From NCBI GenBank assembly GCA_937873255.1, contig CALMVM010000516.1, positions 1-15,055 on the forward strand: a stretch of DNA of 15,055 bases, given 5' to 3'. This DNA comes from an uncultured Verrucomicrobiota bacterium. GTDB taxonomy: Bacteria; Verrucomicrobiota; Verrucomicrobiia; Chthoniobacterales; SZAS-18. Both the position numbers and the translations under genes were made by a program. The notes below the pieces were generated by a model that saw only the letters and a list, made by a program, of their open reading frames with translations, ran no database searches and was not told the DNA's origin. Below, piece after piece: positions 6,955 through 14,285 of this stretch (positions are counted from its first letter, which is position 1; every line of letters starts with the position of its first letter).

Positions 6955-7446
6955 ATGCAAACCATCGAACAAATCGCGGCGGACGAGATCAGCGCGTACG
7001 AAAAGGAGAGAGGAAAACCAATGCCTAACTTGGCCCACTCGATTTTGGAACCGCGCATCGCTTCCGCTTTGCACGCGCAGACTGCTGATCGTTATTTGGT
7101 CGCCGTCGAACTGACTCTCGAGCTTGCCGATGGCTCGGTGCTGACACCCGACGTGACCGTGCTGGCGAAGCGTCCTATCCATTGGAGCCGTGAGCCTGCG
7201 CATTGCCGTGACCTGCCGATTTTGGTGGTTGAGATCGTCTCGCCCTCGCAGGGCTATCTATCCGTCGTGGAGAAGAAGGAAATCTATTTCCGCAACGGTG
7301 TGCAAAGCTTGTGGGAGGTAAATCCTGCTTTGAGGGTCATTGCAATCCATCGTCCCGACCGCGAAGTTCCCGATATCTTCCAGAGTGGGGAGGCCAAGGA
7401 CTCCGTGACGGGGATGTCCGTGAGCATGGAAGACATTTTTTCCTGA
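6955..7446 (+). CDS. Uma2-family (DUF820) PD-(D/E)XK nuclease-like protein
   Basis: The product has 163 residues, a little shorter than the usual 180-200. The family's restriction-endonuclease-like core is recognisable: LTPDVTVL (P65, D66), ILVVEIVSPSQG with E93, then KKEIYFRNGVQSLWEVNP with K107/K108. Those acidic and lysine residues are the putative metal site. The function of the family is not settled; members are often scattered and amplified in cyanobacteria and other bacteria. The start ATG at 6955 has a good purine-rich AAGGGGG at 6943-6949, unusual in this window. Base composition is lower (lines 7021-7080, 7261-7320 and 7321-7380 count at about 50-58% GC) than in its neighbours, consistent with horizontal acquisition. 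It is divergent from tgt with a 61-bp gap and precedes the ribosomal cluster by about 220 bp. Confidence 0.82.
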   Translation: MQTIEQIAADEISAYEKERGKPMPNLAHSILEPRIASALHAQTADRYLVAVELTLELADGSVLTPDVTVLAKRPIHWSREPAHCRDLPILVVEIVSPSQGYLSVVEKKEIYFRNGVQSLWEVNPALRVIAIHRPDREVPDIFQSGEAKDSVTGMSVSMEDIFS

Positions 7447-7453
7447 GTCTGCA

Positions 7454-7469
7454 TCTTTTTCCAAAAAGA
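7454..7469. other. Perfect AT-rich palindrome after the Uma2 gene
   Basis: TCTTTTT-CC-AAAAAGA is a perfect 7-bp inverted repeat with a 2-base centre, 7 bases after the Uma2 stop codon and just upstream of the candidate rpsL promoter. It could be a weak terminator or a protein-binding site; nothing in the sequence decides between these. Confidence 0.4.
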
Positions 7470-7482
7470 CGCCAGATTCCGC

Positions 7483-7510
7483 TTGCGGGCTGCCAAAAGC
7501 CCCCTAGATT
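7483..7510 (+). promoter_or_regulatory. Candidate sigma-70-type promoter for the rpsL cluster
   Basis: TTGCGG (7483-7488) and TAGATT (7505-7510) are separated by 16 bases and resemble a housekeeping -35/-10 pair. Transcription would start near 7517 and give a leader of about 150 bases before rpsL, containing the hairpin terminator at 7543-7569. This is pattern matching only; the match to consensus is moderate. Confidence 0.4.
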
Positions 7511-7542
7511 GCTCGCTCCCTGAGTGGTGTAGTCCACGAGTT

Positions 7543-7569
7543 CCCGCCGGCTGTCCGGCGGGTCTTTTT
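7543..7569 (+). terminator. Intrinsic terminator or attenuator in the rpsL leader
   Basis: A perfect 8-bp GC stem (CCCGCCGG / CCGGCGGG) with a CTGT loop is followed by TCTTTTT. It lies 96 bases after the Uma2 stop codon and 96 bases before the rpsL start. It could simply end Uma2 transcription. If the candidate promoter upstream is real, it would instead sit in the ribosomal-operon leader as an attenuator. A second inverted repeat GTCCGG/CCGGAC follows (within about 7577-7604). Confidence 0.8.
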
Positions 7570-7665
7570 ATCGGTGCCGTCCGGCTGCCCTAGTGCCCCC
7601 GGACCGTTACGACGGACTCCCCTCGGATGACGATCCCACGCGACCTTTTCCATAAGTTCAAGACC

Positions 7666-8094
7666 ATGCCCACGATCAACCAGCTCGTCCGTTTCGGACG
7701 CAAGAAGGTGAAGGTGAAATCCAAGTCACCCGCGCTCGCCAACTGTCCCCAGCGCCGCGGCGTTTGTGTGCAGGTCATGACCCGCACGCCCAAGAAACCC
7801 AATTCGGCGTTGCGCAAGGTCGCCAAGGTTCGTCTGACCAATGGCCAGGAAGTTATCGCCTACATCCCGGGCGAAGGCCACAACTTGCAGGAACACTCCA
7901 TCGTGCTGGTGCGCGGCGGCAAGGTCAAGGACCTGCCGGGCGTGCGTTACCACATCGTTCGCGGCACCCTCGACAGTCAGGGCGTGGACAAGCGCCGTCG
8001 CGGCCGTTCGAAGTACGGCGCCAAGCGGCCGAAGCCGGGTGCGGCCACCGACGCCAAGGGCGGCAAGGGCGCGCCGGCCAAGGGCAAGAAATAA
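7666..8094 (+). CDS. rpsL: 30S ribosomal protein S12
   Basis: The product has 142 residues. S12 lies at the decoding centre of the small subunit. The core is highly conserved: [28 protein letters not shown] (41-60), [10 protein letters not shown] and [13 protein letters not shown] (85-96). K43 and K88, where changes cause streptomycin resistance in other bacteria, are wild type. D89, the usual methylthiolation site, is present. After KRPK (120-123), where most S12 proteins end, there is an added basic, Ala/Gly/Lys-rich tail of about 19 residues. The ATG at 7666 (MPTINQL) is the family start; the in-frame ATG at 7627 would add a non-family leader. It is first gene of the str cluster, with rpsG 51 bp downstream. 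No Shine-Dalgarno is seen. Confidence 0.97.
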   Translation: MPTINQLVRFGRKKVKVKSKSPALANCPQRRGVCVQVMTRTPKKPNSALRKVAKVRLTNGQEVIAYIPGEGHNLQEHSIVLVRGGKVKDLPGVRYHIVRGTLDSQGVDKRRRGRSKYGAKRPKPGAATDAKGGKGAPAKGKK

Positions 8095-8145
8095 CGGCCT
8101 GTCCTGACGAGTTCCTTTCAAATCTAGCTTTTACTCTTTCACGCC

Positions 8146-8619
8146 ATGTCCCGCCGCCGCCGCGTCCACAAAAAGGAAGAACGCCTCGACTCGCACTACG
8201 CCAGCCCCGTGGTGGCGCAGTTGATCTCGACCGTCATGATCTCGGGCAAGAAGTCGCTCGCCGAACGCATCGTCTACGGCGCGATTGAAAAGAGCCGCGA
8301 GAACTCGGACACCGTCGATCCGCTCGAAGTGCTCCACAAGGCGCTCGACAACGTCAAGCCCCGCCTCGAAGTCAAGAGCCGCCGCGTCGGTGGCGCGACC
8401 TACCAGGTGCCCATCGAAGTCTCGCCCGAACGCCAGGTCAGCCTCGCCATGCGCTGGCTGGTCGGCTATGCCTCGGCCCGCCGTGGCGTCGGCCTGACGG
8501 ACGCACTCGCCAACGAAATCCGCGACGCCGCCAACGGCCAGGGCAACGCGATTAAAAAGCGCGATGACACCCACCGCATGGCCCAGGCCAACCGTGCGTT
8601 CGCCCATTTCCGTTACTAG
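8146..8619 (+). CDS. rpsG: 30S ribosomal protein S7
   Basis: The product has 157 residues, a standard length. S7 nucleates assembly of the 30S head by binding the 3' major domain of 16S rRNA and contacts E-site tRNA. Clear family motifs are [10 protein letters not shown] at the N-terminus, [50 protein letters not shown] and the C-terminal [21 protein letters not shown]. The start ATG follows a pyrimidine-rich leader (CTTTTACTCTTTCACGCC) and not a Shine-Dalgarno. The stop is TAG. An intrinsic terminator 19 bases downstream separates it from fusA, so rpsL-rpsG may form its own transcript. In E. coli S7 represses this operon by binding the rpsL-rpsG spacer; the 51-base spacer here is short and I saw no strong structure in it. 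Confidence 0.97.
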   Translation: MSRRRRVHKKEERLDSHYASPVVAQLISTVMISGKKSLAERIVYGAIEKSRENSDTVDPLEVLHKALDNVKPRLEVKSRRVGGATYQVPIEVSPERQVSLAMRWLVGYASARRGVGLTDALANEIRDAANGQGNAIKKRDDTHRMAQANRAFAHFRY

Positions 8620-8638
8620 GCCCATTTCCCACGACCAA

Positions 8639-8666
8639 CCCGGAGCGTTCCGCGCTCCGGGTTTTT
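8639..8666 (+). terminator. Intrinsic terminator between rpsG and fusA
   Basis: A perfect 9-bp stem (CCCGGAGCG / CGCTCCGGG, extendable to 11 bp by flanking AA/TT) with loop TTCCG is followed by TTTTT. It starts 19 bases after the rpsG stop codon and ends 26 bases before the fusA ATG. It would uncouple fusA and downstream genes from rpsL-rpsG, or act as a partial attenuator within the str operon. Confidence 0.88.
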
Positions 8667-8692
8667 AAGTCCCCGAACCTTTCACCGATCTT

Positions 8693-10864
8693 ATGGCTGC
8701 TACTCTCGAAGCGACCAAATCCGCGAATCCCAATTCCCCGAACCGCGCGTTCCCCATGGAGCGCACGCGCAACATCGGCATCGCCGCGCACATCGACGCC
8801 GGCAAGACGACGCTTACCGAGCGCATCCTCTTCTACACCGGTGCGATTCATCGCATCGGCGAGGTGCACGAGGGCACGACCGTCACCGACTGGATGGAGC
8901 AGGAGCGCGAGCGCGGCATCACGATCACGAGCGCCGCGACGACCTGTTCGTGGAAGCAACTGGCGCAGGAAGGTGTGTTCAAGCTTTACGAAGGTCAGGT
9001 GATGCGCGTGAACATCATCGACACCCCCGGCCACGTGGATTTCACGGCCGAGGTGGAGCGTTCGTTGCGCGTGCTCGACGGCGCGATTGCGGTGTTCGAC
9101 GCGGTGGCCGCCGTGCAGCCGCAGTCCGAGACCGTGTGGCGTCAGGCCAACAAGTACAAGGTGCCGCGCATCGGGTTCGTCAACAAGATGGACCGCATCG
9201 GCGCGAACTTCGAGAATTGCATCGAGGAGATGCGTAAGAAGCTCGGCGCGAACGCCTGGCCGATTCTCATTCCCATCGGGAAGGAAGATTACCTCAAGGG
9301 GCAGATCGACGTGCTCAATCAGAAGGCGATCCTGTACGTCGACGACAACACAATGGGTTCGACGTACAACGTCGAGGAGATCCCCGACGAGTTGAAGAGC
9401 GCCGCGAAAGCCGCGTACGACGACCTCGTCAGCGCCATCGCCGATCTCGACGACGAGGTGGGGATGCTCTTCCTCGAAGAACAGCCCATCACCAAGGAAA
9501 TCCTCAAGGCGGGCATCCGTCGCCAGACGATCCTGAACAAGTTCGTGCCGGTCGCCGGTGGTTCCGCGTTCAAGAACAAGGGTGTGCAATACCTCTTGGA
9601 TGCCGTCGTCGATTATCTGCCCGGCCCGCTCGACATTCCGCCGGCGGAGGGGTTGGACCCCGACAACTTGGAAAACCATATCCAGGCGAAGTCGGACGAT
9701 AACGGCAACTTCTGTTCGCTCGCCTTCAAGCTCTGGAGCGATCCCTTCGTGGGTAAGCTCGTGTTCTTCCGCGTCTACAGCGGCAAGCTGACCAAAGGCG
9801 ACACCGTCTACAACCCGCGCACGAACAAGCGCGAGCGCATCAGCCGCATCATCCAGATTCAGGCCGACAAGCGCGAGGACATCGACACCTGTTACTCGGG
9901 CGACATCGCGGCCATCGTCGGCATCAAGAACATCACCACCGGCGATACGCTTTGCAACGAGGACCACGGCATCCTGCTGGAGCCGCCGTCGTTCCCCGAC
10001 CCGGTCATCAGCATGGCCATCGAGCCGAAGACGAAGGTCGATCAGGAAAAGATGGGCAACGCGCTCCAGCGTCTTTCCGAAGAAGACCCGACCTTCCGCG
10101 TCTTCACGAACATCGACACCGGCCAGACGATCATCGCCGGCATGGGCGAACTCCACTTGGAGATCATCCGCGACCGCATGCTGCGCGAGTTCAAGGTGGA
10201 CGCGAACAGCGGCAAGCCGCAGATCGCCTACCGTGAAACGATCACCGCCACCGCCACGGGCGAGGGCAAGCTGGTCAAGCAGTCCGGTGGTCGCGGTCAG
10301 TACGGCCACGTCATCGTCAACGTCCAGCCCAACGAGCGCGGCAAGGGCCTGACCATCGAGAACAAGGTGGTCGGCGGCACGATCCCGAAGGAATACATCC
10401 CCGCCTGCAAGAAGGGTATTGAGGAAGCCGTGCTCAACGGCGTCGTCGGTGGCTACCCGGTGGTCGACGTGAACGTCGACATCATCGACGGTTCCTACCA
10501 CGACGTGGACTCCAACGAAATGGCGTTCAAGATGGCTGCCATCTTCGCGGTCAAGGACGGTTTCAAGAAGGCCAAGGCGATCTTGATGGAACCCATCATG
10601 AAGGTCGAGGTCGAAACCCCCGAAGACTATCAAGGCGACATCATGGGTGACCTGAGCCGCCGCCGCGCGCAACTCAACGGCACCGAGATGAAGACCGTCA
10701 ACGTGGCCGTCGCCGCCGACGTGCCCCTCGCGGAGATGTTCGGCTACGCGACGGCGATCCGTTCGCTGTCCAAGGGCCGCGCGTCCTACACGATGGAGCC
10801 GAGCCACTTCGCGCAGGTTCCCGCCAACGTTTTGGCGACCGTTCTGGATCAAAAGGAGAAGTAA
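8693..10864 (+). CDS. fusA: Translation elongation factor G
   Basis: The product has 723 residues, slightly longer than the usual 690-705. It drives GTP-dependent translocation and, with ribosome recycling factor, subunit splitting. G-domain motifs are AHIDAGKTT (32-40), switch I DWMEQERERGITIT (66-79), DTPGHVDF (110-117) and NKMD (164-167). Domain III has GMGELHLEII; domain IV has SGGRGQYGHV (531-540) and the tip SYHDVDSNEM (601-610); domain V has GDLSRRRAQLNG. An N-terminal extension of about 20 residues precedes RTRNIGI; an alternative ATG at 8756 would remove it. Between W87 and RVNIIDTPGH there is a 17-residue stretch (KQLAQEGVFKLYEGQVM), longer than in E. coli EF-G. tuf does not follow. 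A terminator lies just upstream, so a promoter in the 26-base gap or read-through is needed. Confidence 0.97.
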   Translation: MAATLEATKSANPNSPNRAFPMERTRNIGIAAHIDAGKTTLTERILFYTGAIHRIGEVHEGTTVTDWMEQERERGITITSAATTCSWKQLAQEGVFKLYEGQVMRVNIIDTPGHVDFTAEVERSLRVLDGAIAVFDAVAAVQPQSETVWRQANKYKVPRIGFVNKMDRIGANFENCIEEMRKKLGANAWPILIPIGKEDYLKGQIDVLNQKAILYVDDNTMGSTYNVEEIPDELKSAAKAAYDDLVSAIADLDDEVGMLFLEEQPITKEILKAGIRRQTILNKFVPVAGGSAFKNKGVQYLLDAVVDYLPGPLDIPPAEGLDPDNLENHIQAKSDDNGNFCSLAFKLWSDPFVGKLVFFRVYSGKLTKGDTVYNPRTNKRERISRIIQIQADKREDIDTCYSGDIAAIVGIKNITTGDTLCNEDHGILLEPPSFPDPVISMAIEPKTKVDQEKMGNALQRLSEEDPTFRVFTNIDTGQTIIAGMGELHLEIIRDRMLREFKVDANSGKPQIAYRETITATATGEGKLVKQSGGRGQYGHVIVNVQPNERGKGLTIENKVVGGTIPKEYIPACKKGIEEAVLNGVVGGYPVVDVNVDIIDGSYHDVDSNEMAFKMAAIFAVKDGFKKAKAILMEPIMKVEVETPEDYQGDIMGDLSRRRAQLNGTEMKTVNVAVAADVPLAEMFGYATAIRSLSKGRASYTMEPSHFAQVPANVLATVLDQKEK

Positions 10865-10870
10865 GCAATC

Positions 10871-10913
10871 TGTCTCCGCCCTAACTCCTATCTCCTAGAC
10901 CCTATCTCCTAAA
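10871..10913 (+). repeat. Short repeated CTCCTA motif in the fusA-rpsJ spacer
   Basis: The 52-base spacer contains CTCCTA three times, two of them inside exact copies of CCTATCTCCTA (10887-10897 and 10901-10911). The strand is pyrimidine-rich and resembles the anti-Shine-Dalgarno side, so it offers no ribosome-binding site to rpsJ. The spacer lies where tuf is found in many other bacteria. Function unknown. Confidence 0.5.
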
Positions 10914-10916
10914 TTT

Positions 10917-11228
10917 ATGGCAAACGGCCAACGCATTCGCATCCGCCTGAAAGGCTTCGACCATCGGATGCTCGACCAGTCCAGCGTGGAAATCGTGGAA
11001 ACGGCCAAGCGCACGGGCGCGAAGGTCGCCGGCCCGATCCCGCTGCCGACCCAGATCGAGAAATTCACGGTCAACCGCTCCCCGCACGTGGACAAGAAGT
11101 CCATGGAGCAATTCGAGATCCGCACCCACAAGCGTCTCCTCGATATCATCGAGCCGACTGCCAAGACGGTGGACGAGCTGAAGAAATTAAATCTGCCGGC
11201 AGGGGTAGACATCACCATTAAAATCTGA
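10917..11228 (+). CDS. rpsJ: 30S ribosomal protein S10
   Basis: The product has 103 residues, the same length as in E. coli. S10 is a small-subunit head protein and also (as NusE) part of antitermination complexes with NusB. Diagnostic motifs are [15 protein letters not shown] (6-20), [18 protein letters not shown] (28-45), [29 protein letters not shown] and the C-terminal [11 protein letters not shown]. It is normally the first gene of the S10 operon; here it follows fusA by 52 bp without tuf and without an obvious terminator between them. The start ATG is preceded by CTATCTCCTAAATTT, which has no Shine-Dalgarno character. rplC follows after 39 bp containing a small GGGG-TACG-CCCC hairpin. 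Confidence 0.97.
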   Translation: MANGQRIRIRLKGFDHRMLDQSSVEIVETAKRTGAKVAGPIPLPTQIEKFTVNRSPHVDKKSMEQFEIRTHKRLLDIIEPTAKTVDELKKLNLPAGVDITIKI

Positions 11229-11267
11229 TAGGGGTACGCCCCCTTCATACAAACACCTTCCTCTATC

Positions 11268-11987
11268 ATGAGCATTGGAATCATCGGTAAGAAGGTCGGC
11301 ATGACCCGGGTCTACGACTCGGCCGGCAGGCTGACCCCCGTTACTGTTATCCTCGCGGGCGGCAACACCCTGCTGCAACGCAAGACCGAAAAGACCGACG
11401 GCTACGAGGCCGTGCAGGTCGGCTTCGACACGCAGAAGAAGCAGCGTCTCTCCAAGGCGGAACTCGGCCACCTCGAAAAGGCGGGCTGCGAGCCGAAAAA
11501 GAAAGTCAGCGAATTCCGCCTCGTCAACGGCGCGACGGACGGCGCGGACGTGAACCTGAGCGTGACTCAGTTCGAGGTCGGCCAGTACGTCGATGTCAGC
11601 GGACGTTCCAAGGGCAAAGGCTTCATGGGCGTCATGCGCAGGCATAATTTCCACGGCCAGGGCGCGGCGCACGGCTCCAAGACCCATCGCCGCAACGGCT
11701 CCATCGGCTGTCGTTCGACGCCGGGCCGCATCTGGAAGAATCACGGCATGGCCGGCCACATGGGGGACGAAAATTGTACGTCGCAGAACCTGTACATCAT
11801 GGGCGTGCGCGAAGCCGAGGGTGTTCTGCTCGTCAGTGGTGCCGTTCCCGGTGCAAACGGGAGTTACGTTGAGGTTCGGCCGGCCGTGAAAAAGAAGCAG
11901 GAAGCCCGCTACGTGTTCGACCGCAACGCCTCGAAGGCAGACGACGGCAAGAAGCCCGTGAACCCGGCCAAGAAGAACAAGAAGTAA
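11268..11987 (+). CDS. rplC: 50S ribosomal protein L3
   Basis: The product has 239 residues against about 205-215 in most bacteria. L3 is an early-assembling large-subunit protein whose extended loop reaches the peptidyl-transferase centre. Family motifs are [15 protein letters not shown] (3-17), [61 protein letters not shown] and [22 protein letters not shown]. The position of the Gln methylated by PrmB in E. coli (GSIGQNQTPG) reads [10 protein letters not shown] here, so that modification is not expected; similar variants are common. The excess length is a basic C-terminal tail (roughly residues 215-239) rich in Lys, Asn and Pro. A pyrimidine-rich leader precedes the ATG. Confidence 0.97.
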   Translation: MSIGIIGKKVGMTRVYDSAGRLTPVTVILAGGNTLLQRKTEKTDGYEAVQVGFDTQKKQRLSKAELGHLEKAGCEPKKKVSEFRLVNGATDGADVNLSVTQFEVGQYVDVSGRSKGKGFMGVMRRHNFHGQGAAHGSKTHRRNGSIGCRSTPGRIWKNHGMAGHMGDENCTSQNLYIMGVREAEGVLLVSGAVPGANGSYVEVRPAVKKKQEARYVFDRNASKADDGKKPVNPAKKNKK

Positions 11988-12021
11988 TCGGGTTCGCCCG
12001 CAGCCACACATTTCTCATCCC

Positions 12022-12672
12022 ATGAGTGCAACCATTTTAACGGCCGAGGCGGCGAAGGACGCCAAGATCGACATCATCGCCAACGGCAAGGGCACGCAGG
12101 CGGTCCACGACGCGGTCGTCGCCATGCGCGCCGCCCGCCGCAGCGGCACCGCGAGCGTCAAGACGAAGGCCACCGTCAGCGGCAGCGGCAAGAAGCCGTA
12201 CAAACAAAAGGGCACCGGCCGCGCCCGCGCCGGTTACATGAGCAGCCCGGTGCGCGTCGGCGGCGGCGTGGTCTTCGGGCCGCACCCGCGCTCGTACGCC
12301 AAGAAGGTTTCCAAGACGGTGCGCCGCCTGGCGTTCCGCAAGGCGCTGAGCGCGAGGATCATCGCCGGCGACGTGTCGGTTGTGGAGACGTTCGCCGTCA
12401 CCGAGTTGAAGACGAAGGCGTTCCTCAAGCTCATCACCGACAACGTGCAGGACGCCAAGAAAATCCTCGTCGTCGGCGACCAGTTCGACGAGACGACCTA
12501 CAAGGCCGGCCGCAATGTCGCGCACGTCCAGATGACGACCGCCGACGGCGTCAACACCGAGGATTTGCTGCGTTACAACAAGATCCTCGTCACCAAGGGA
12601 GCCCTCAATCTCCTCGGCGAGCGCACCGCCGCGCCCGACCGCACGCCCGCCAAGGCGATGCCCGCGCTGTAA
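12022..12672 (+). CDS. rplD: 50S ribosomal protein L4
   Basis: The product has 216 residues against about 200-207 typically. L4 lines the peptide exit tunnel near the constriction. The tunnel loop motif KKPYKQKGTGRARAG (57-71) is intact, with K63 at the position linked to macrolide resistance when mutated. VFGPHPRSYAKKVSKTVRRLAFRKALSARI and the C-terminal NTEDLLRYNKILVTKGAL are also typical. The C-terminus carries an extra short tail after LLGERTAAPDRTPAKAMPAL. It follows rplC by 34 bp and precedes rplW by 19 bp, as in the standard S10 operon. In E. coli L4 also autoregulates the S10 leader; nothing here shows whether that applies. Confidence 0.97.
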   Translation: MSATILTAEAAKDAKIDIIANGKGTQAVHDAVVAMRAARRSGTASVKTKATVSGSGKKPYKQKGTGRARAGYMSSPVRVGGGVVFGPHPRSYAKKVSKTVRRLAFRKALSARIIAGDVSVVETFAVTELKTKAFLKLITDNVQDAKKILVVGDQFDETTYKAGRNVAHVQMTTADGVNTEDLLRYNKILVTKGALNLLGERTAAPDRTPAKAMPAL

Positions 12673-12691
12673 TTAACAAGGAACACGCGCC

Positions 12692-12976
12692 ATGAACGAA
12701 CCTTTCGACATCATCCACACCGTCCGCCTGACGGAAAAAGCCACTCTGCTGAGCGAGAAGGAAAACAAGTACGTTTTCCAAGTCAGCCCGCGCGCGAACA
12801 AGATCCAGATCAAGGCCGCCCTCGAAGCCTTGCTCAAGAAGAAGATCGTCGCCGTCAACACCGCCAACTACGCCGGCAAGAACAAGCGCGCCCGCCGCGC
12901 CGATGCCGGCCGCCAGGCGCATTGGAAGAAAGCCATCGTCACCCTGGCCGAAGGCGAAAAGATCGACTTCGCTTAA
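12692..12976 (+). CDS. rplW: 50S ribosomal protein L23
   Basis: The product has 94 residues, a normal length. L23 sits at the exit of the peptide tunnel and is the docking site for trigger factor and signal recognition particle. Motifs are VRLTEKATLLSEKENKYVFQV (12-32), ANKIQIKAALEALLKKKIVAVNTANYAGK and the basic RRADAGRQAHWKKAIVTLAEGEKIDF. It is the one ribosomal gene here with a recognisable Shine-Dalgarno, AAGGA about 9 bases before the ATG. The 154-base gap to rplB is unusually long for this operon and holds a nested palindrome. Confidence 0.96.
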   Translation: MNEPFDIIHTVRLTEKATLLSEKENKYVFQVSPRANKIQIKAALEALLKKKIVAVNTANYAGKNKRARRADAGRQAHWKKAIVTLAEGEKIDFA

Positions 12977-12987
12977 ACCCTCAAACC

Positions 12988-13109
12988 GTCCGTAGACAAC
13001 GCTGATTTTCGCAGGTTTCTGAAAACAGGGAAAAGAGTCCGTCCCCCAGCGATTCGCTTTTCCCTTCCCCCTTTCTCCTAATCTGCGGGAATCCGCGTTG
13101 TCTGCGGAC
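12988..13109. repeat. Nested palindromic element between rplW and rplB
   Basis: Outer arms 12988-13014 and 13083-13109 are inverted repeats matching at 23 of 27 positions. An inner perfect 9-bp pair, AGGGAAAAG (13027-13035) and CTTTTCCCT (13057-13065), lies between them. The whole 122-bp unit fills most of the rplW-rplB gap and would form a long two-tier hairpin in the operon transcript. Its right arm (CTGCGGGAATCCGCGTTGTC and following) looks like an interspersed intergenic palindrome, not part of either gene. It may be a mobile MITE/REP-like insertion or an mRNA processing or attenuation element. Confidence 0.85.
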
Positions 13110-13130
13110 CGCTTCCCACTTTTCCTCGTT

Positions 13131-13982
13131 ATGGCTCTCAAGTTTCATCGTCCGTTGACCCCGGCCAGCCGCTACAAGCAGCTTCCGAAGTTCGACGAGA
13201 TCACCAAGCACACGCCCGAGAAGTCGCTGCTCGAAGTCCGCAAGCGGACCGGTGGCCGCAACAACAACGGCCGTATCACCTCGCGGCACCTCGGCGGCGG
13301 GCACAAGCAGAAGTACCGCGTCATCGATTTCAAGCGCAAGAAGCACGGCATCGCGGCGGAAGTCGTCGGCATCGAGTACGACCCGATCCGCACCGCCCGC
13401 ATCGCGCTGCTCCAGTACAAGGACGGCGAGAAAAAGTACATTCTCGCCCCGGAAGGGCTGAAGGTCGGCGCGAGCATCGTCTCCGGCCCCGACGCCGCGC
13501 CGGACCTCGGCAACGCGCTGCCGCTCAAGTTGATCCCGCTCGGCACGAACATCCACAACGTCGAGTTGACCCCCGGCCGTGGCGGACAGATCGCGCGTTC
13601 GGCGGGCCAGCAGGTCGTGCTGAATAACCGCGAAGGCGACTACGCGCTCGTGAAGATGCCGTCGGGCGAAATCCGCCGCATCCACGTCGAGGCGTACGCG
13701 ACCATCGGCCAGGTCGGCAACATCGATCACATGAACGTCAGCAGCGGCAAGGCCGGGCGCACGCGCCACCAGGGCCGCCGTCCGCACGTTCGCGGTATGG
13801 TGATGAACCCGGTCGATCACCCGATGGGTGGCGGCCAGGGTAAGAGCAAGGGCGGTGGCGGACGCCATCACCCGATGAGCCCGTGGGGCCAGTTGGCGAA
13901 GGGTTTCAAGACCCGCCAGAAGCACAAGCCGACCGACCGCTGGATCGTTGCGCGCCGCAACGCCGCGAAGAAGACCTCCTAA
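13131..13982 (+). CDS. rplB: 50S ribosomal protein L2
   Basis: The product has 283 residues (E. coli 273). L2 is a primary rRNA-binding protein needed for subunit association and peptidyl-transferase activity. Motifs are [10 protein letters not shown] (6-15), [23 protein letters not shown] (41-63), [39 protein letters not shown] and [14 protein letters not shown] with H230, the equivalent of E. coli His229. The ATG at 13131 (MALKFHRP) is the family start; the in-frame ATG at 13098 lies inside the upstream palindrome's right arm and is rejected. The leader just before the ATG is pyrimidine-rich (TTCCCACTTTTCCTCGTT). rpsS follows after 21 bp. Confidence 0.97.
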   Translation: MALKFHRPLTPASRYKQLPKFDEITKHTPEKSLLEVRKRTGGRNNNGRITSRHLGGGHKQKYRVIDFKRKKHGIAAEVVGIEYDPIRTARIALLQYKDGEKKYILAPEGLKVGASIVSGPDAAPDLGNALPLKLIPLGTNIHNVELTPGRGGQIARSAGQQVVLNNREGDYALVKMPSGEIRRIHVEAYATIGQVGNIDHMNVSSGKAGRTRHQGRRPHVRGMVMNPVDHPMGGGQGKSKGGGGRHHPMSPWGQLAKGFKTRQKHKPTDRWIVARRNAAKKTS

Positions 13983-14003
13983 TTTCCAACCGACCAACTT
14001 CCT

Positions 14004-14285
14004 ATGGGACGATCACTGAAAAAAGGCCCGTTCGTCGCGGCCCACCTGCTCGAAAAAGTCGACAAGATGAACGCTGGCGGCGGCAACAAGAAGCCGATCA
14101 AAACCTGGGCGCGCGCGTCCATGATCATCCCGGACTTTGTCGGCCACACGTTCCTGGTCCACAACGGCAAAATCTTCAACAGCGTGTTCGTAACCGAAAA
14201 CATGGTCGGCCACAAGCTGGGCGAGTTCTCGCCGACGCGCACCTTCAAGAAACACGGCGCGCACACCGCCAAAGTCACCAAGTAA
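14004..14285 (+). CDS. rpsS: 30S ribosomal protein S19
   Basis: The product has 93 residues, standard length. S19 is in the 30S head and contacts S13 and the A-site side of the subunit. The motifs [67 protein letters not shown] are unmistakable. In the standard S10 operon rplV and rpsC follow directly. Here the next gene, 23 bp downstream on the same strand, is an exported coiled-coil protein. No terminator is visible between them, so the two may share a transcript. Confidence 0.97.
   Translation: MGRSLKKGPFVAAHLLEKVDKMNAGGGNKKPIKTWARASMIIPDFVGHTFLVHNGKIFNSVFVTENMVGHKLGEFSPTRTFKKHGAHTAKVTK

Noticed and set aside
6894..7058. Longer N-terminus for Tgt
   Set aside because: The extra 55 residues have no similarity to Tgt and would overlap the divergent Uma2 coding region; the ATG at 6893 fits the family start.
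7627..7665. Upstream in-frame ATG for rpsL
   Set aside because: It would add 13 residues before the universally recognised MPTINQL start.
8552..10852. 766-codon open frame on the minus strand opposite fusA
   Set aside because: Pure mirror of the EF-G coding sequence, rich in His/Asp/Val/Leu with no family motifs.
11231..11242. GGGG-TACG-CCCC hairpin between rpsJ and rplC
   Set aside because: Only 4 bp with no T-tract; too small to claim as a terminator or regulatory element.
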